NCBI RefSeq assembly: GCF_027744825.2
Contig: NC_071349.1
Coordinates: forward strand, 20,934,501-20,998,500
Direction of reading: 5' to 3'
DNA length: 64,000 bases
Source: Synchiropus splendidus
Lineage: Eukaryota; Chordata; Actinopteri; Syngnathiformes; Callionymidae
Shown here one piece after another: positions 31,880 to 44,060 of this stretch; the first letter of the stretch is position 1; each line of letters begins with the position of its first letter. The position numbers were made by a program, and so were the translations under genes. The notes under the pieces are model-generated. The model was not told the DNA's origin. It worked only from the letters and a program-made list of their open reading frames with translations, and did no database searches.

Positions 31880-33940
31880 TTCTCTGTCCTTCACTCGTGA
31901 CTTTTGGCTTTAGAGAGCCCTGTTTATTTGGATGATGGTGGCAGGAGACGGCTGAAGAGGGAAGCGCCACACGCTGGCACTGAAGAGGCGCAGGGACAGA
32001 CGTGCTCCATCTTCACCTCACCGGGGTGCAGGAGATGAATGGGCCAGCCTTTTGGACCCGGGAGCGCTGCCTTCAGCCAAAACAGATCAACGTCCGAGCA
32101 GACATCTTGGAAAAAGGGGGATAAGTATGAGAAGGTCAGAATACACGTTGGTCGATGTGTTTCTGACAAAAGCCCAAAAATAGCTGCCATTTTGGATTGG
32201 TGCGTTCAAGAGGTCAGACGACACAGAAATCCCTGCCGCAGTGTGTCGGGTTCCAGAGGAGACACTGCTGGTGACTGGGCCCATGAAGCCGCGCCTGTCG
32301 GGAGGGTTGGTTCTTCACCGCAGAACGGAGAGAGCAAACACTCCTGCAGCAGGCCGACTCATCAGGAGAGGTCAGTCACTCTCAGCCGCCTCCTCCGCAG
32401 AGCTGTGAATGGCTCCCGACAAAAGGCATGTGTGGGACACAAAAGCCGCCCAGTCCCAGCTCTCGTGCCTGAGACACAGAGCCCCTCCATTCAATCTGCA
32501 TTTCATCACGGTAACAAGCGCTCTCAGCCCCTCCGGCTGGACAAAGGCACTTAGCGCTAATATATGGGCCCCGTCCCAGCAGGGGGAGGCAGCTGCCGGG
32601 CCCTGTCACATGGGCACAGGTGGGAACGGGAAGCCCCTCGCATTGTGGAGAGTCGCTGGAGCTGGATCATTAGAGAATGTGACTCGTGCAAAGCTGGTGT
32701 CTCCAGATGGCCACGACCCGCGGCGGGCCGGGTGCCATCTGAGCTCCTCACTTGGAGGTGAGGATTCTTCTGTGGAACCTTGGGATCAAACCGCTGCGTC
32801 AGGAATGTAATGTCAACACGGGAACCCCCGCCCCCCGCCCCCCGCCTTCTTGGTTTGTTTGTTTGTCTGGAACTATTTGAAATGTAACTTGTTTGAGACA
32901 TTGCTCATGACGCTAACGCCTCATCTTCCACCAAGAACCAACTGAAGTGTCTGTCATGACTGGTCAGCCGCTCAAACACTGGGATCAAGAGCAGACATTC
33001 AGTGCACGCTGCATCAGGTTGCTGCAGGAGCTTTCACTGCTCCTCTCCACGTGTGTGGGGGGAAGGTCCCGGCTGCAGGACAGGCACGCACGCACGCACG
33101 GTGACTGGCTCCATGTTGGAGGTGCTGATCGACCCATCATCCATTGTGCTGCCATTGTTAGGCGCAGCGCTTTTCTCATTTTCTCGTGGTATTTACGCAT
33201 GTTGTTTTTGTATACGCGCAACTTTCCACTTCAGACTGACTGTCTGTGTGATTCATGCACACTGACGATCAAGTGGTGCTTTTCCAGAGTGCGTCCTGAA
33301 GCAAAGCACAAAGGCTTCGATCAAACATGCCACAGCGAAGCAACTCTTTCCTGAATCAGCCGACAAACCGTGTCTCCAGTGAGACCTTCTGGCCGCAGGT
33401 GGAGGCCCGACCCGCCGGCGTGATGCGAGGAGAGGCCGACCCCGGGTGACCCCAGGTGTGGCAGGGTGCGAGGAGCCACAGGTCCAAACAAACGGATGCT
33501 CACACTGAAGGCGGCGCCAGCCTGGATCCGTGACACCAAGAAGACTGTTCAGGAAAAGCAGCGCTCTTCCAAGGATGGCCACGAGGGGGCGCAGTCTGAC
33601 GTCCGCAGCAGGACCTTTGACGCCCCCACGTGACCTGTGGTGCCGCTTACGGGAAAACCAGTGAGAGAATGATGGCGTGCAGCTCTTTAAGACGGCAGCC
33701 GTCGTCTCATGCCGATCCTTGTGTCCGTTGTCCCAGCAAAGACGCCGTCGCTCCTGTCAGTTTTGGCCTTTCACGGCCACCTTACACCCCCTTACATCCC
33801 CTCACGAGTCTCAAACATTTTATAAAGGTGGGATTTCGACGGGCAGGTGCTTGGAGGCGGTGTAAATGCCTTGTTAAAGACGAGCTCGCGTGTGTGTGTG
33901 TGTGAAGAGTCGCGCAGCTGGAGGAGAGTTCAGCCAACAC
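31880..33940. other. Intergenic DNA between olig4-like gene and bsdc1
   Basis: No coding exon is recognisable. The segment at about 32540-32700 (TAGCGCTAATATATGGGC, CACATGGGCACAGGTG, GGATCATTAGAGAATG) looks like unique, possibly conserved noncoding DNA. A strong CTCF motif lies at 33579-33592. A short CACG run occurs near 33083-33100. Confidence 0.45.
33579..33592 (+). promoter_or_regulatory. Near-consensus CTCF motif upstream of bsdc1
   Basis: CCACGAGGGGGCGC, preceded by TGG, matches the vertebrate CTCF core almost base for base. It lies 370 bp before the bsdc1 start codon and separates it from the olig4-like gene. Confidence 0.6.
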
Positions 33941-33943
33941 TGA

Positions 33944-33951
33944 TGACGTCA
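33944..33951 (+). promoter_or_regulatory. CRE (CREB/ATF site) at the bsdc1 start
   Basis: The palindrome TGACGTCA lies 11 bp before the bsdc1 ATG, followed by CGCGCG. Full CREs near the start site are typical of CREB/ATF-responsive housekeeping promoters. Placement so close to the ATG implies a very short 5'UTR or a site inside the 5'UTR. Confidence 0.6.
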
Positions 33952-33961
33952 TCGCGCGAAG

Positions 33962-36900
33962 ATGGCTGAAGGGTAAGAGTGAAGTGTACTTTCCCGTTCT
34001 TCTGATTTCTCTTGGCCATGAACGCGCTCGGTTCCACGGGCCCAGGGCTGTCGCTGTGCTCCCGGTGGTCTTGCGGATCCAGCTGGTTTGAGCCGTATTC
34101 GCCTCACCATGTTGACGGCAGCGAGCCGGTCCAGGAAGCGCGTTTGTTTACCAAAACATAGCTCCGTGGCTAACGTTAGCATCGCTCGGCTGCCGCTGCT
34201 GCGGACGCCATTTCTCGGAACTGAGCCCCGATATTGTGTTCATAATGACCCGCGCCTCACCTCAAGTGTGGAATGTGGTTTGTGTGTCCATTAAATACAC
34301 CGTGGTTTTGGGATCCGAGCGTGACGCTGTGCCGACTCTCGAGTTCCGGCTGCTCGTGAAGGAAGCTGTGCGTGTTGTGATTCGTGTGTTCATCTGACCA
34401 TTGTGTTCCCAGGGAGAGCTGGTGGGGAGGCTGGCTGCAGCAGAGCATTCAAGCCGTCAAAGACAAGGTGGATACCGTTCGTTTGCATCTCCGACTGACG
34501 CTCAGTTCAAAAGGAACCCTCCTCATCTTGGAGTTGAAACATTGCGGACCAGCTGAAGGGGGATAGTGTGGTGGATTGGGTTTCCACGACGACCCTGCTA
34601 AAGGGTCCATTCAAGAGAGCGATTCATGGAACCAAAATATTGTCGGAGGTTGTCATTTGGGTGGGATGGTCTGGTTGAGATGAGGTCAGGGTTCCCTCAC
34701 CTCGGAGGGAGGCCTCTGTTACCTACATGCCACGTTCAGCATGTCCGGAGGTCGACGGACTTGGCCATGGAAACGGCCAATTTTGTGCAGTCTTCCACAT
34801 GACCTTTAAAGATGGGAACTATGCAGACAAAACTGCAATGCAAGGATCTTCTTTTTGTGTTCCACTGTGGCGTAGCTGCAGCGAAACACCTTGTGGGATA
34901 CTGGGAAACTTGGTGGACTTTGCTTAGTCTTCGTGTGTGTGATCTGCTTATGTGAAGGAAACCCACCAGAAGTTGTTGATACTTTAGCTCCAGAAATGAA
35001 ATGAAATGAAGTGGCCCTTAACCTTGGCTAACTCTGATACAGTACCCAGGTTCTGTTGGTGAGAGGTGCGCTCCTGAAGGTGTCGGTGATGCTCTCATGC
35101 ATAGCTGTAATTTGTGGCAAATTTCAGGCCGACTGAGCAGGAAATATCTGACCTGAACCTGTTTTGCTTTTGTAACTGAGATGTTCTTTTGCAGTCATCT
35201 GAAGCTTTAGAGTTCATCAAGCGAGATCTGAGCGAGTTCTCCACCGTGGTGCAGCATGACACGGCCTGCTCCATCGCCGCCACAGCTACAGCTGTCAAGA
35301 ACAAGCTTGCTGTGCGTTCGTCTCAGTCCTGTGTTGAACTCGCCGGCGTCCCAAACATAATTGGAATGCTTTTGTGAAAAGGTGGAGGGCTCATCCGAGA
35401 CCACTGAGAAGGTGAAGAAAAGCATCTCCAGTTTCTTGGGCGTCATCTCGGACACGCTTGCTCCACCGCCGGACAAGACCGTCGACTGCGAGGTCATAAC
35501 TTTAGTGGCCACGCCGGCTGGAACCACAGAAGTGTACGACGGTTTCAAGGTTGGTGTTTGTGCGTGGGCAGGGTGGCACCTGGGTCCTCACTGGGATCTG
35601 CTGATGGAAGCAACTTTGTGTCTCCTGGCCAGGCTCGTCTTTACAGTCTGCAGGCCGACCCTGCCACGTACTGCAACGAGCCCGATGGTGAGCCTCCAGC
35701 CCATATTACCAAGAGCCGTCTCTCAGGGTTTGATTTTCAGCTTGAGATAGCTGAGTCGGCAGGAACCGATCAAGTTGTCTGCTTCCTGGAGACGCCCGCT
35801 GGCTTGACTGGTCATGAGCATTGCTGAGTGCATCGCTGATATTTGTCGTCTTTGAAGGTCCCCCAGAGTTGTTTGACAGATGGCTCGCCACCTTCAGCTT
35901 GGAGGAGAAGAAAGGAGAGGTGTCTGAACTGTTGGTCAGCAGCGCCTCGGTCCGCGCTCTTTACACCAAGATGGTGGGTCCTCTTCTGCGCCAAATACAC
36001 GTCGTGCTGTGGCCTGCTCCGCCTGACTCACTCCTGACTTTTGCAGGTTCCAGCTGCTGTTTCTCATTCCGAATTCTGGCAGCGATATTTTTACAAAGTC
36101 TTCCAGTTGGATCAGGTGAAACGGATTCTGATTCTGATTGTTGTCAACTACCGCTGCGCCCCCTGCTGGTTCGATCTAGCGCAGCCGCTTAAACTAAAGT
36201 ATTTTTCGCCTCCAACAAAAGCTTGTTACGACGATGACGTGCGCCAGCCTAGGTGTGTGTGTGCGCGCGCGCGCGCGCGTGTCTGATGAAGGGAGGGAGA
36301 CAGTCCAACAGCCTCAGCCTGACGCAGCCTGTGACTTCCGTATTTTCCGACCCACGACACCTAAGAAGGAAAATAGATCTTTTTCATACATGAGCCGCAC
36401 CGGTCCATGAGCCGCGGAAGATGCATGAGGGTCACTTCTAGTGATCCTCGAGTTTTGAAAACGGGTCCAGCATGGAGACTGACTCAGTTCTGAACTGGAG
36501 TCATCACCTCCTCACACATTTACATTTAAAGTGTTGAAAAAGCGCTGTTTTCAGCCTCCAGTAGCTCGTCTCTGCTGGCAGAGCTGCGGGCGAAAACACC
36601 GCCATTTGAGCGCTTTAGGGTTCAATGAAAGGCCTGTGATGTCATGGCTTTGATATGGCGAGGCTCAACATTGTTGCCAGCGTGACGCTCTTTAGACTGT
36701 AAAACTGAGGGAGAGCCAAAGCAGCTGTCTTCAACCTCTTTGATGAAGGTTTGCAAAAGCTTCACATTCAACCGTCTTAAAACCACACCTGAGAAAGGCT
36801 CATCTGGCTCGGGGGGGGGGGCAGCATGCGGAGCGTTCGAATGTCAGGCTCAGAGCGGCGAGTGTCTGCGAGTCACCGCTGCTTCCTGAGCGCCGAAAAC

Positions 36901-38447
36901 TCTCCGTGCTCCATGAGCCGTAACGATGAAAACACGGCAACGAATGAGCGCTGATGCACAACACAACACAACACAACACAGTGAGTCGTTGGAGTTTGTT
37001 TGGAACATCACTGTCATTTTGGAACTGCTTTTAGGACGAAGCAAGGAGAGTGGCCCTGAAGCAGAGAGCAGATCAGACGTCTCATCCTGAGACGCTCGGC
37101 TGGGGGGAGGAGGAGGAGGAGGAGGGTAGGAAAAGGAACCCAGTTTGTTGTTGCTTGAGAGTGAGAAGGCAGCGGAGCATTGGCGTCAGCTCGTGTCTCC
37201 ACCTAAACCACATGTCTGTCCACTCTTTGCTCGGGTCAGGTGACTTCCTCGGCGGAGCTTCGTCCTCTGGGCTCAGCTTGAGCTCCGCCCACGTGCACGC
37301 CGCCTCCACTTCGCCCACCGAGGCCACGCTGATGACTCCCGCTTTGTCTCCGAGTGAAGACCATGAGCCCACCCTCTCTGCCAGCAGCGACACGCTCAGT
37401 CTGCCCACGCAGGTGGACTTGCACCCCGAGTCCACGCTGGGCCGCTTGGAGGAGAAGATGGCCAGCGTTGACCTTAAAGACGAGGCTGAGGAGCTAGCTC
37501 CAGCGGAGGAAACGCCTGCGCCCAAGCAGGAGGGCCCTCAAGACCTGAGAGTGTTTGAGTTGAACTCTGACAGCGGGAAGTCCACCCCCTCCAACAACGG
37601 CAAGAAAGGTAGAGGAAGGGTTTGCACACGTCTGGGCAGAAGCTGCGCTTCTTCACACTTTGGTTTTGTCCTGAAGGATCCAGCACTGACGTGAGCGAGG
37701 ACTGGGAGAAAGACTTCGACCTGGACATGACAGAGGAGGAGGTGCAGATGGCCCTGTCTAAAATGGAAGCTTCTGGAGAGGTGAGTCCCTCTGCTCTCAG
37801 CCCCACTCCCACCCACATGCGTCGTGCCGCCATGTCAGCAGCCGCTCTGCTGCGCTTGCACACCGCCCGAGCAAGTCCTCTCCACCAACACGGCACACCA
37901 CTGCGCAGTAACCAGCTCGCTTCACTACAAAGAACTGTTTCCTTTGTGTTAGACTCCGCGTGACTTCATTCAAGCCTAATGTTCCGTCCGTCTTCTGCAA
38001 GCGTGTCACTTGAGTCTCCAGGCCGACGACAAACGGATTATTCACTTCAAATGTGGGTCAAGAGTGACTTGGATTTGCCAACATTTCTGTAGTGCTATGA
38101 TCAGGGGCAAGTTGGGAGCCAGTCTGGACTTTGATGATGAACTCCTCCTCAAATGAGTCCTGACTTGTTTCGTCGTGCTGAGGCCACCGTTGCTTTAGTG
38201 AAGCTCAGCCGTGCCTTGAGTTCTACCTGAGTGTGGAGAAGCCTGTTGTCCAGGCCCAATGCAAAGACCTTGAACCGTGAACAGGAGTCTGTGCTACATT
38301 CAGCAAAGGCCGCTGAAAGAGCCATTTCTGCCAGGACGACAAACGTGGGCGCAGGGCCACGCTCTGCGCGAAGCGAAGGGCCCGGCTAACGCCTGCTTTT
38401 TGCTTTGTTTTCAGCAGCTGGACGAGGACTGGGAGAACTGGGAGTGA
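33962..38447 (+). CDS. bsdc1: BSD domain-containing protein 1
   Basis: Eleven coding exons in consistent phase: 33962-33972, 34413-34467, 35195-35311, 35382-35549, 35633-35687, 35858-35973, 36047-36115, 37035-37125, 37240-37608, 37677-37780 and 38418-38447. They encode 394 aa, against about 430 in human BSDC1. The N-terminus is MAEGESWWGGWLQQSIQAVK. Landmarks include SSEALEFIKRDLSEFSTVVQ, SISSFLGVISDTLAPPPDKT and ARLYSLQADPATYCNEPDG. The BSD domain spans about residues 136-197 (PPELFDRWLATFSLEEKKGE ... SEFWQRYFYKV). A poly-Glu run and a diverged Ser/Thr-rich middle follow. The conserved C-terminus has LRVFELNSDSGKSTPSNNGK, EDWEKDFDLDMTEEEVQMAL and DEDWENWE. The BSD fold is a small three-helix domain shared with TFIIH p62 and DOS2-like proteins; the molecular role of BSDC1 is poorly known. 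Intron 7 carries a repeat. The last acceptor is CAG/CAG, so one Gln is optional. Confidence 0.96.
36252..36283. repeat. (GT)n(GC)n alternating purine-pyrimidine tract
   Basis: GTGTGTGT passes into GCGCGCGC and back to GTGT in bsdc1 intron 7. It is a potential Z-DNA former. Confidence 0.85.
36337..36960. mobile_element. Degenerate nonautonomous DNA transposon-like repeat in bsdc1 intron 7
   Basis: It begins with CCGTATTTTCCGACC and carries several CATGAGCCGC/CATGAGCCGT units (about 36390, 36406 and 36912). I associate these words with an abundant dispersed repeat whose consensus contains CCGTATTTTCC and ATAAGCCGCAC. No coding capacity is visible. Here the CpG-containing units have drifted, which suggests an old copy. 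The right limit is approximate. Confidence 0.5.
36957..36980. repeat. (ACAAC)n pentanucleotide repeat
   Basis: About five ACAAC units at the right edge of the intronic repeat. Confidence 0.85.
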
Positions 38448-41400
38448 GCGCCCCCCAGCTGTCGGCCGATGAGCCACGCTTAACCTGATTTATTTCTTTG
38501 GCCACACTGTCACGTGTCATGTCTGTCAGTTGGGCTTTCTGTGGAGCGGCAAACCAACATGAGTCTGCTCCTTCACACACACACACACACACGTGTGGGG
38601 TGAGCGCGGGGCTGGATGAGCTTCTTCATACTTCAATGATCCACGTCATCTGTGTCTGGACGAGGTGGGCAGAGGATTCAACTGTAGCCAGAGCAATAGC
38701 CTTAACCTTGAAGATGCTGCTCATTGTGGGCGGTCGCCGCGGCCCACCGCTGACCCGCTTCACTCTCAGCTGGGTGAGAAGCCGTGGCACACGCTTGTCC
38801 TGTCCCCAGATCCCGCTCCATCTGCCCTGCGGATAAGAGCCGTGCGGCTGGAGCTGTGGTGTTTATGCACAACAGCCGGAATGTTGTATTATGTGCTGCG
38901 GATCGCATGACATGATGCCAGAACACCTGCTGCAGATGGTTTCCCTGTACAGACGCGTTGCATGTCTGGTTCTTGGCCTGTGTGTCGCGTCTGCTGTTTT
39001 CCTTTTCTTCTCCAAACTGCCACATTATTTTCTGAATCGGGGTCTTGGCCTCTATTTTTCAATGGATATCGATCATTAAAGGGTTCATGGTGAACGAGGC
39101 GCCTGGCTGGTGATGGTGTCGGAGCTGCTTTGCTTGGAGACGAGGGTCGCCACAGTGACCCCGGGTGAGCTCCCTGTCTGCTGCGGCATGACTCTCGTGA
39201 GTCTTGACAGCCTGTCAGCCTTTCTCCTATGTGTGGCCCTCGTAAAGACTAAAATGACGCAGCGTCAGATGCAGGCGTGTTGCCAGAATCTGTCGCGGAA
39301 GAAAACAAGCTCCCCATCTTCAACGGCCACATGCAGGACCCAGGCCTGCGCGCCAGAGGGCGCTGTCGCCCCGGCTCAAGCCCCAGCGGCCACTCCTTTT
39401 CTCCGTCATCCGTGTGGCGGACGGGATGAGCCGCTGTTGGTCGCCCAGCGAGTCTCCCGGGCCCCTCTCACCCGTGACACGCCCTGTTCTCTGCGCTGTC
39501 AAGATGGCCGCTGCTGAGGGTGTGGGGGGGGGGGTCCCACTGAGCCCCATTTACATTCCTTCTCACCCAGAGCCCTGAGTCAGCAGAGCGGCTGTCAAAA
39601 GGAATTTCCTGTTGAAGCCCGGCGTGTTGTCGACTGATGATGATGATGCTTCATTGCTCTCTCCAACCTGGAGCCCAGTGAGTCAGGATGAGGTCACTGT
39701 CTTCTGGAGGGGGGTGTATGGACACCCTGAAGGGAGAAACCCTGTAACCCCTCTGCCTTTCAGCGTGAACAAAAGACTGAGGAGGGAGGGAGGGAGGGAG
39801 GGGCGGCTCCTGTGGAATGTGTTACCAGGGTTTCTCTTCCCATCGGCCTCACAATTCCCACAGACCCGGCTCATCTTTCCATCCTGAACCTCCTGGCCCG
39901 AGATGTGACACCCGGTGAAAGCCAAGTCAGCGAGAGTGGCGTTTCTGACCCCCGGGACTGACTTGGTTCGAGAGAGAGAGACTGTCGCAGGAGCTGCCTC
40001 CGGCCTCCAGCTCAGGCGTGGGGGTCCCACGAGAGAGGAGGACGGTGGACGGATGTGCTGGTGGGCCTCGGTGGAGCACCCTCCCTCTGAGGCTCCGCAG
40101 GTTGCTGCCGGACCTTTGGGGAGTCTTTGCCCTGGTGATCATCTAAAGCTGCCCGAGGGAGGGTCTTCAGCGCCTCACACTGGGACCAGACCGTGTCTTT
40201 GCTGATGCACTTCAGCTCACCAGGACCTGCCAACTGAGCCGCCTCTGAGGCAGCTGTTCCCTGGGGAGAGAGGCTGACTCTCTGGAGTGCTGCGGGGAGT
40301 CTGCAGCAGGGAGCGTCTCCCTCCCTCAGGAGGAGCTGGGAGCTCCTGCTGCGGCTGCTGGGAGGCCCAAACGCCACCAGCTTTGTTGGCGAGTGCATCG
40401 CTGACATGCTAGCAGAGCTGGCGCTGTGCTAACGCTGCTGAAGGTTAGTCGGCTGACCAGCGGACAGCGCGGCCAGAAGCATGCTGAACACAAGAGGGCG
40501 TCGCTGCCTTCCCCCGGAGGCCTCTGGGCCCGTCTGGGCCCGTCGTCTGCCCCGGCACAAGAAGGTGGAACAGGAAGCATCGGACAGTGGCGCCGCACCC
40601 GCAGCCCGGGCAGCGTCACAACTGTGGTGGCCCTTCTGGGCGGAAGTGGCATGTCCTGCCTGTGGGGGGTTTCTCCGGGTACTCCGGTTTCCTCCCACAG
40701 CCCAAGGACCTGCTGACTGGGGCCGAGTGTGTGATGAGGCCTTGTCCGACTGGACGGCGGGGGCTGAGAGGGAAGGGGGCGGGGCCCCGGCCCTCTCCGC
40801 TCCGCTTCACTGGCGCCTGTGGAGCGAGAGGCTCCGGCGCAGGCAGACACCTCTCCCCTCCCTCCGTGGGCCGATGGCTTTCCCAGACGACCAACGTGCT
40901 CCGGAGCCGGGAAACTTTGTGTTTCTGGGAGCCACTTTTCCGGTCTCCACCGAGGGACGCGGCGATGGCCTCGGCTGCACAGCACGTCCCGGCCGGCCGC
41001 CACAAACACGCCAATGCTGACCTTTGACAGAAGCTCAGCTCATGCGGTGACTGTGGAGGCAAATGTGATGAACGCCCGTCATCTTGCCAAGACGCTGCTC
41101 CACTTTTGTGAAAGCAACTTGAACTTGAATCTTCTTTTGCGTGAGTTTATTCGGGAAGATTCAAGTTGTACCAGCGTCACAAGCAAACTCACCTCGAGGA
41201 GGCGCAGCCTCTTCCTCTGTCGGGGGCGAGTGGCTGCAGGACCTCCCGTGCTGCAACTCCACCGTTGCCATGGCGACGTGTTGCCAACCGCCTCCTGCGT
41301 CTGCTTGCTTACCTTCTGCTCGACAGGCTCAGCTGCCGCGGCCAGAGTCTTGCCTTCAGATGGAAGTGACAAATAGCATCGGAGGAGCCGACCAACCTGC

Positions 41401-42055
41401 GCCTCCACACACACACACACACAGAGAGCGAGGAGGACGCGCCCCATTTCGTGAGGAACGCTGCCGTCCCCGAGCAGCTCCGTCTTTGTGGCGGATCCCT
41501 CAGGTGAGAGGACGGAGCTGCCGCGCTCTCACTGGAGTTCGGTGACCGTCTGGCTGGCAGCCCGTCCCACGGTGAGGCCGCTTCCCATGGAGCGACAGCA
41601 TGACTCCTGCGCTCCACCGGGCTGGACATGTGCTGCCCAGGCCTGGTCCTCGTCCCATCCCCAACTAGGAAGGTTCTAGCACCCAGGGTCAGAAATGGAT
41701 CAATCCCAACCTGGGTTTCACTTTATTTTCCAACGTAACAATTGTTCCTCATCAAAACAAACCAAACACCTTGAATCAAACCAAATGAAACGGGGGGCAG
41801 CAGCAGGGCTGAGAGGAGATGGACGAGTCTATCCTTCAGACGCTGGAGCCGCTGGAGCCGCTCCCCCGGCCTCGCACCACGGCGTCACACCGTCTGAGGC
41901 GTGGCACTACATAGATGAGGTTCAGGCGCCGTCCCGGAGGCCGAGAAGCACTTCCTGGTCTGGTCAGTGGAGGGCGTCCTGGTTGCCAGGTGGGGACCCC
42001 AGTAACAGGTTTGATTGGAAAGCATCAGGCCCAGCAGCCAATCCCCCGCCAGCAC

Positions 42056-42079
42056 GCACACACACACACACACACACAC
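42056..42079. repeat. (CA)n microsatellite
   Basis: A 24-bp CA run, about 75 bp from a GT run of opposite orientation. The pair could fold as an imperfect hairpin. Confidence 0.9.
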
Positions 42080-42152
42080 CGGCATGCAGCAGGTTTCCGT
42101 GGCAACCGTGGCGCAGTGGTGATGGAGGGCAGAGCCCGGCGCCAGAGGGGGG

Positions 42153-42174
42153 CCGCGCGCGCGCGTGTGTGTGT

Positions 42175-42216
<42 letters not shown>
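42153..42216. repeat. (GC)n(GT)n microsatellite
   Basis: GCGCGCGC leads into about 56 bp of GT with one TCT interruption. Confidence 0.9.
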
Positions 42217-42218
<2 letters not shown>

Positions 42219-43064
42219 GCACTGAGGACCAATGTTGGGGCCCTTTGGCTGGGCCCCCGAGGTCCAGCCCAAGTGGAGGATGAAGACTTCAGTCGAGTCC
42301 TGGTCCAGGTCAGCCATGTGTGTAGGGGGGAGGCTGGGGAAAGGGTGATGGAGACAAGGATGGCCAGACAAACCTGCGTGCGCCTGTGTGTCCCTTTGTT
42401 TTCTGGCTGGCTTTGTAATCTTGCCGCCATTTTGTTGTCTGGCCTCGGTGGGTCTCTGCGATGGCTCTCATGGCAGCCACAGGCTTAGCTGCGGTTACCA
42501 TGGCAACACCACTCCGTCGGTTCATCAGTGGCCATGGCGACTGAGGGGTGGTGACAGAGATGGTTGAAGGGAATTCGCTTGAGTGTGAGAGCGAGGTGAG
42601 GCTCCTCCGACGTTCCTCTCTGTCTCCTTCCACACGACAAATTGTGTGTGGTGTAAGCGCCGCTCATCAAAGACGCAGCCGAGTGAATCTAGGTCACACA
42701 CGCGCACACCCCTCCCCCCCCTCCCCCCCACGCTGGTGAGCGCTGATGTCAAAGTTTGAGCAGCGAGACACCACAGCGCCGTCACTCAGCAGAAGGTGGT
42801 GAAGCCCCGGCACCTGCCCCGCAGGAGAGGGCACCTCCTTCCTAAACACAGCAGCCTGAGCCAAATTTAGCACCGTAACAACTAGCAGCCTTCAAAGTGA
42901 GGTTGCCTAGCAACCGGCGAAAGCCTCAGGGAGCAGAGAAAGTGTCCGCAACATCAGCACTCGCCATGACGACCGTCTCTATTGGGAGGTCAAAGGTCAA
43001 GATCACAAGTCCATTGGCAGCTGACGACGACTTGACTGGTTACAGCTGTGAGTCAGGGTCTGCA

Positions 43065-44060
43065 CCCATCATCCATCCACCCATCAATCCATCCATCCAT
43101 CATCCATCCACCCATCCATCTATCCATCCATCATCCATCCATCCATCCATCATCCCTCCATCCACCCATCATCCCTCCATCCATCATCCCTCCATCCACC
43201 CATCCATCCACCCATCATCCCTCCATCCATCATCCCTCCATCCACCCATCATCCCTCCATCCATCATCCCTCCATCCACCCATCATCCCTCCATCCATCA
43301 TCCCTCCATCCACCCATCCATCCATCCATCATCCATCCATCCATCCATCCATCATCCACCCATCCACCCATCATCCATCCATCATCCACCCATCCACCCA
43401 TCATCCCTCCATCCATCCATCCATCATCCATCCATCCATCCATCCATCCATCCATCCATCATCCACCCATCCACCCATCATCCCTCCATCCATCCATCCA
43501 TCATCCATCCATCCATCCATCCATCCATCCACCCATCATCCACCCATCCACCCATCATCCCTCCATCCATCCATCCATCATCCATCCATCCATCCATCCA
43601 TCATCCACCCATCCACCCATCATCCATCCATCATCCACCCATCCACCCATCATCCCTCCATCCATCCATCCATCATCCATCCATCCATCCATCCATCCAT
43701 CCATCCATCATCCATCCATCCATCATCCACCCATCCACCCATCATCCCTCCATCCATCCATCCATCATCCATCCATCCATCCATCCATCCATCCACCCAT
43801 CATCCATCCATCATCCACCCATCCACCCATCATCCCTCCATCCACCCATCCATCCATCCATCATCCACCCATCCACCCATCATCCCTCCATCCATCCATC
43901 CATCCATCCATCATCCATCCATCCATCCATCCATCCATCCATCATCCATCCATCCATCATCCACCCATCCATCCATCATCCATCCATCCATCCATCCATC
44001 CATCCATCATCCATCCATCCATCATCCACCCATCCACCCATCATCCATCCATCCATCCAT
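43065..44060. repeat. ~1 kb (ATCC)n tetranucleotide array with higher-order structure
   Basis: The array is built from CATC/CATCCATC units with periodic CATCATCC, CACCCATC and CCTCCATC variants. The variants recur in larger blocks, such as the segment CCACCCATCCACCCATCATC at many positions. It gives Pro-Ser-Ile-His open frames on the + strand and Met-Asp-Gly-Trp frames on the minus strand; neither is a gene. Confidence 0.97.

Larger units (their letters stand above)
38448..43064. other. Intergenic stretch after bsdc1, no gene supported
   Basis: Several GC-rich open frames (for example 40326-41009 minus and 40481-41020 plus) overlap on both strands and show no domain, so I treat them as composition artefacts. 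The stretch includes an ATTAAA at about 39075 that could end the bsdc1 transcript. It also has a CTCF-like GCCAGAGGGCGCTG at about 39352, CA/GT runs at 42056-42079 and 42153-42216, and a G-run near 39525. Confidence 0.5.

Noticed and set aside
40326..41020. Overlapping open frames of 150-227 codons on both strands
   Set aside because: High GC lowers the stop frequency. Both strands are open in the same place, with no recognisable domain or splice pattern.
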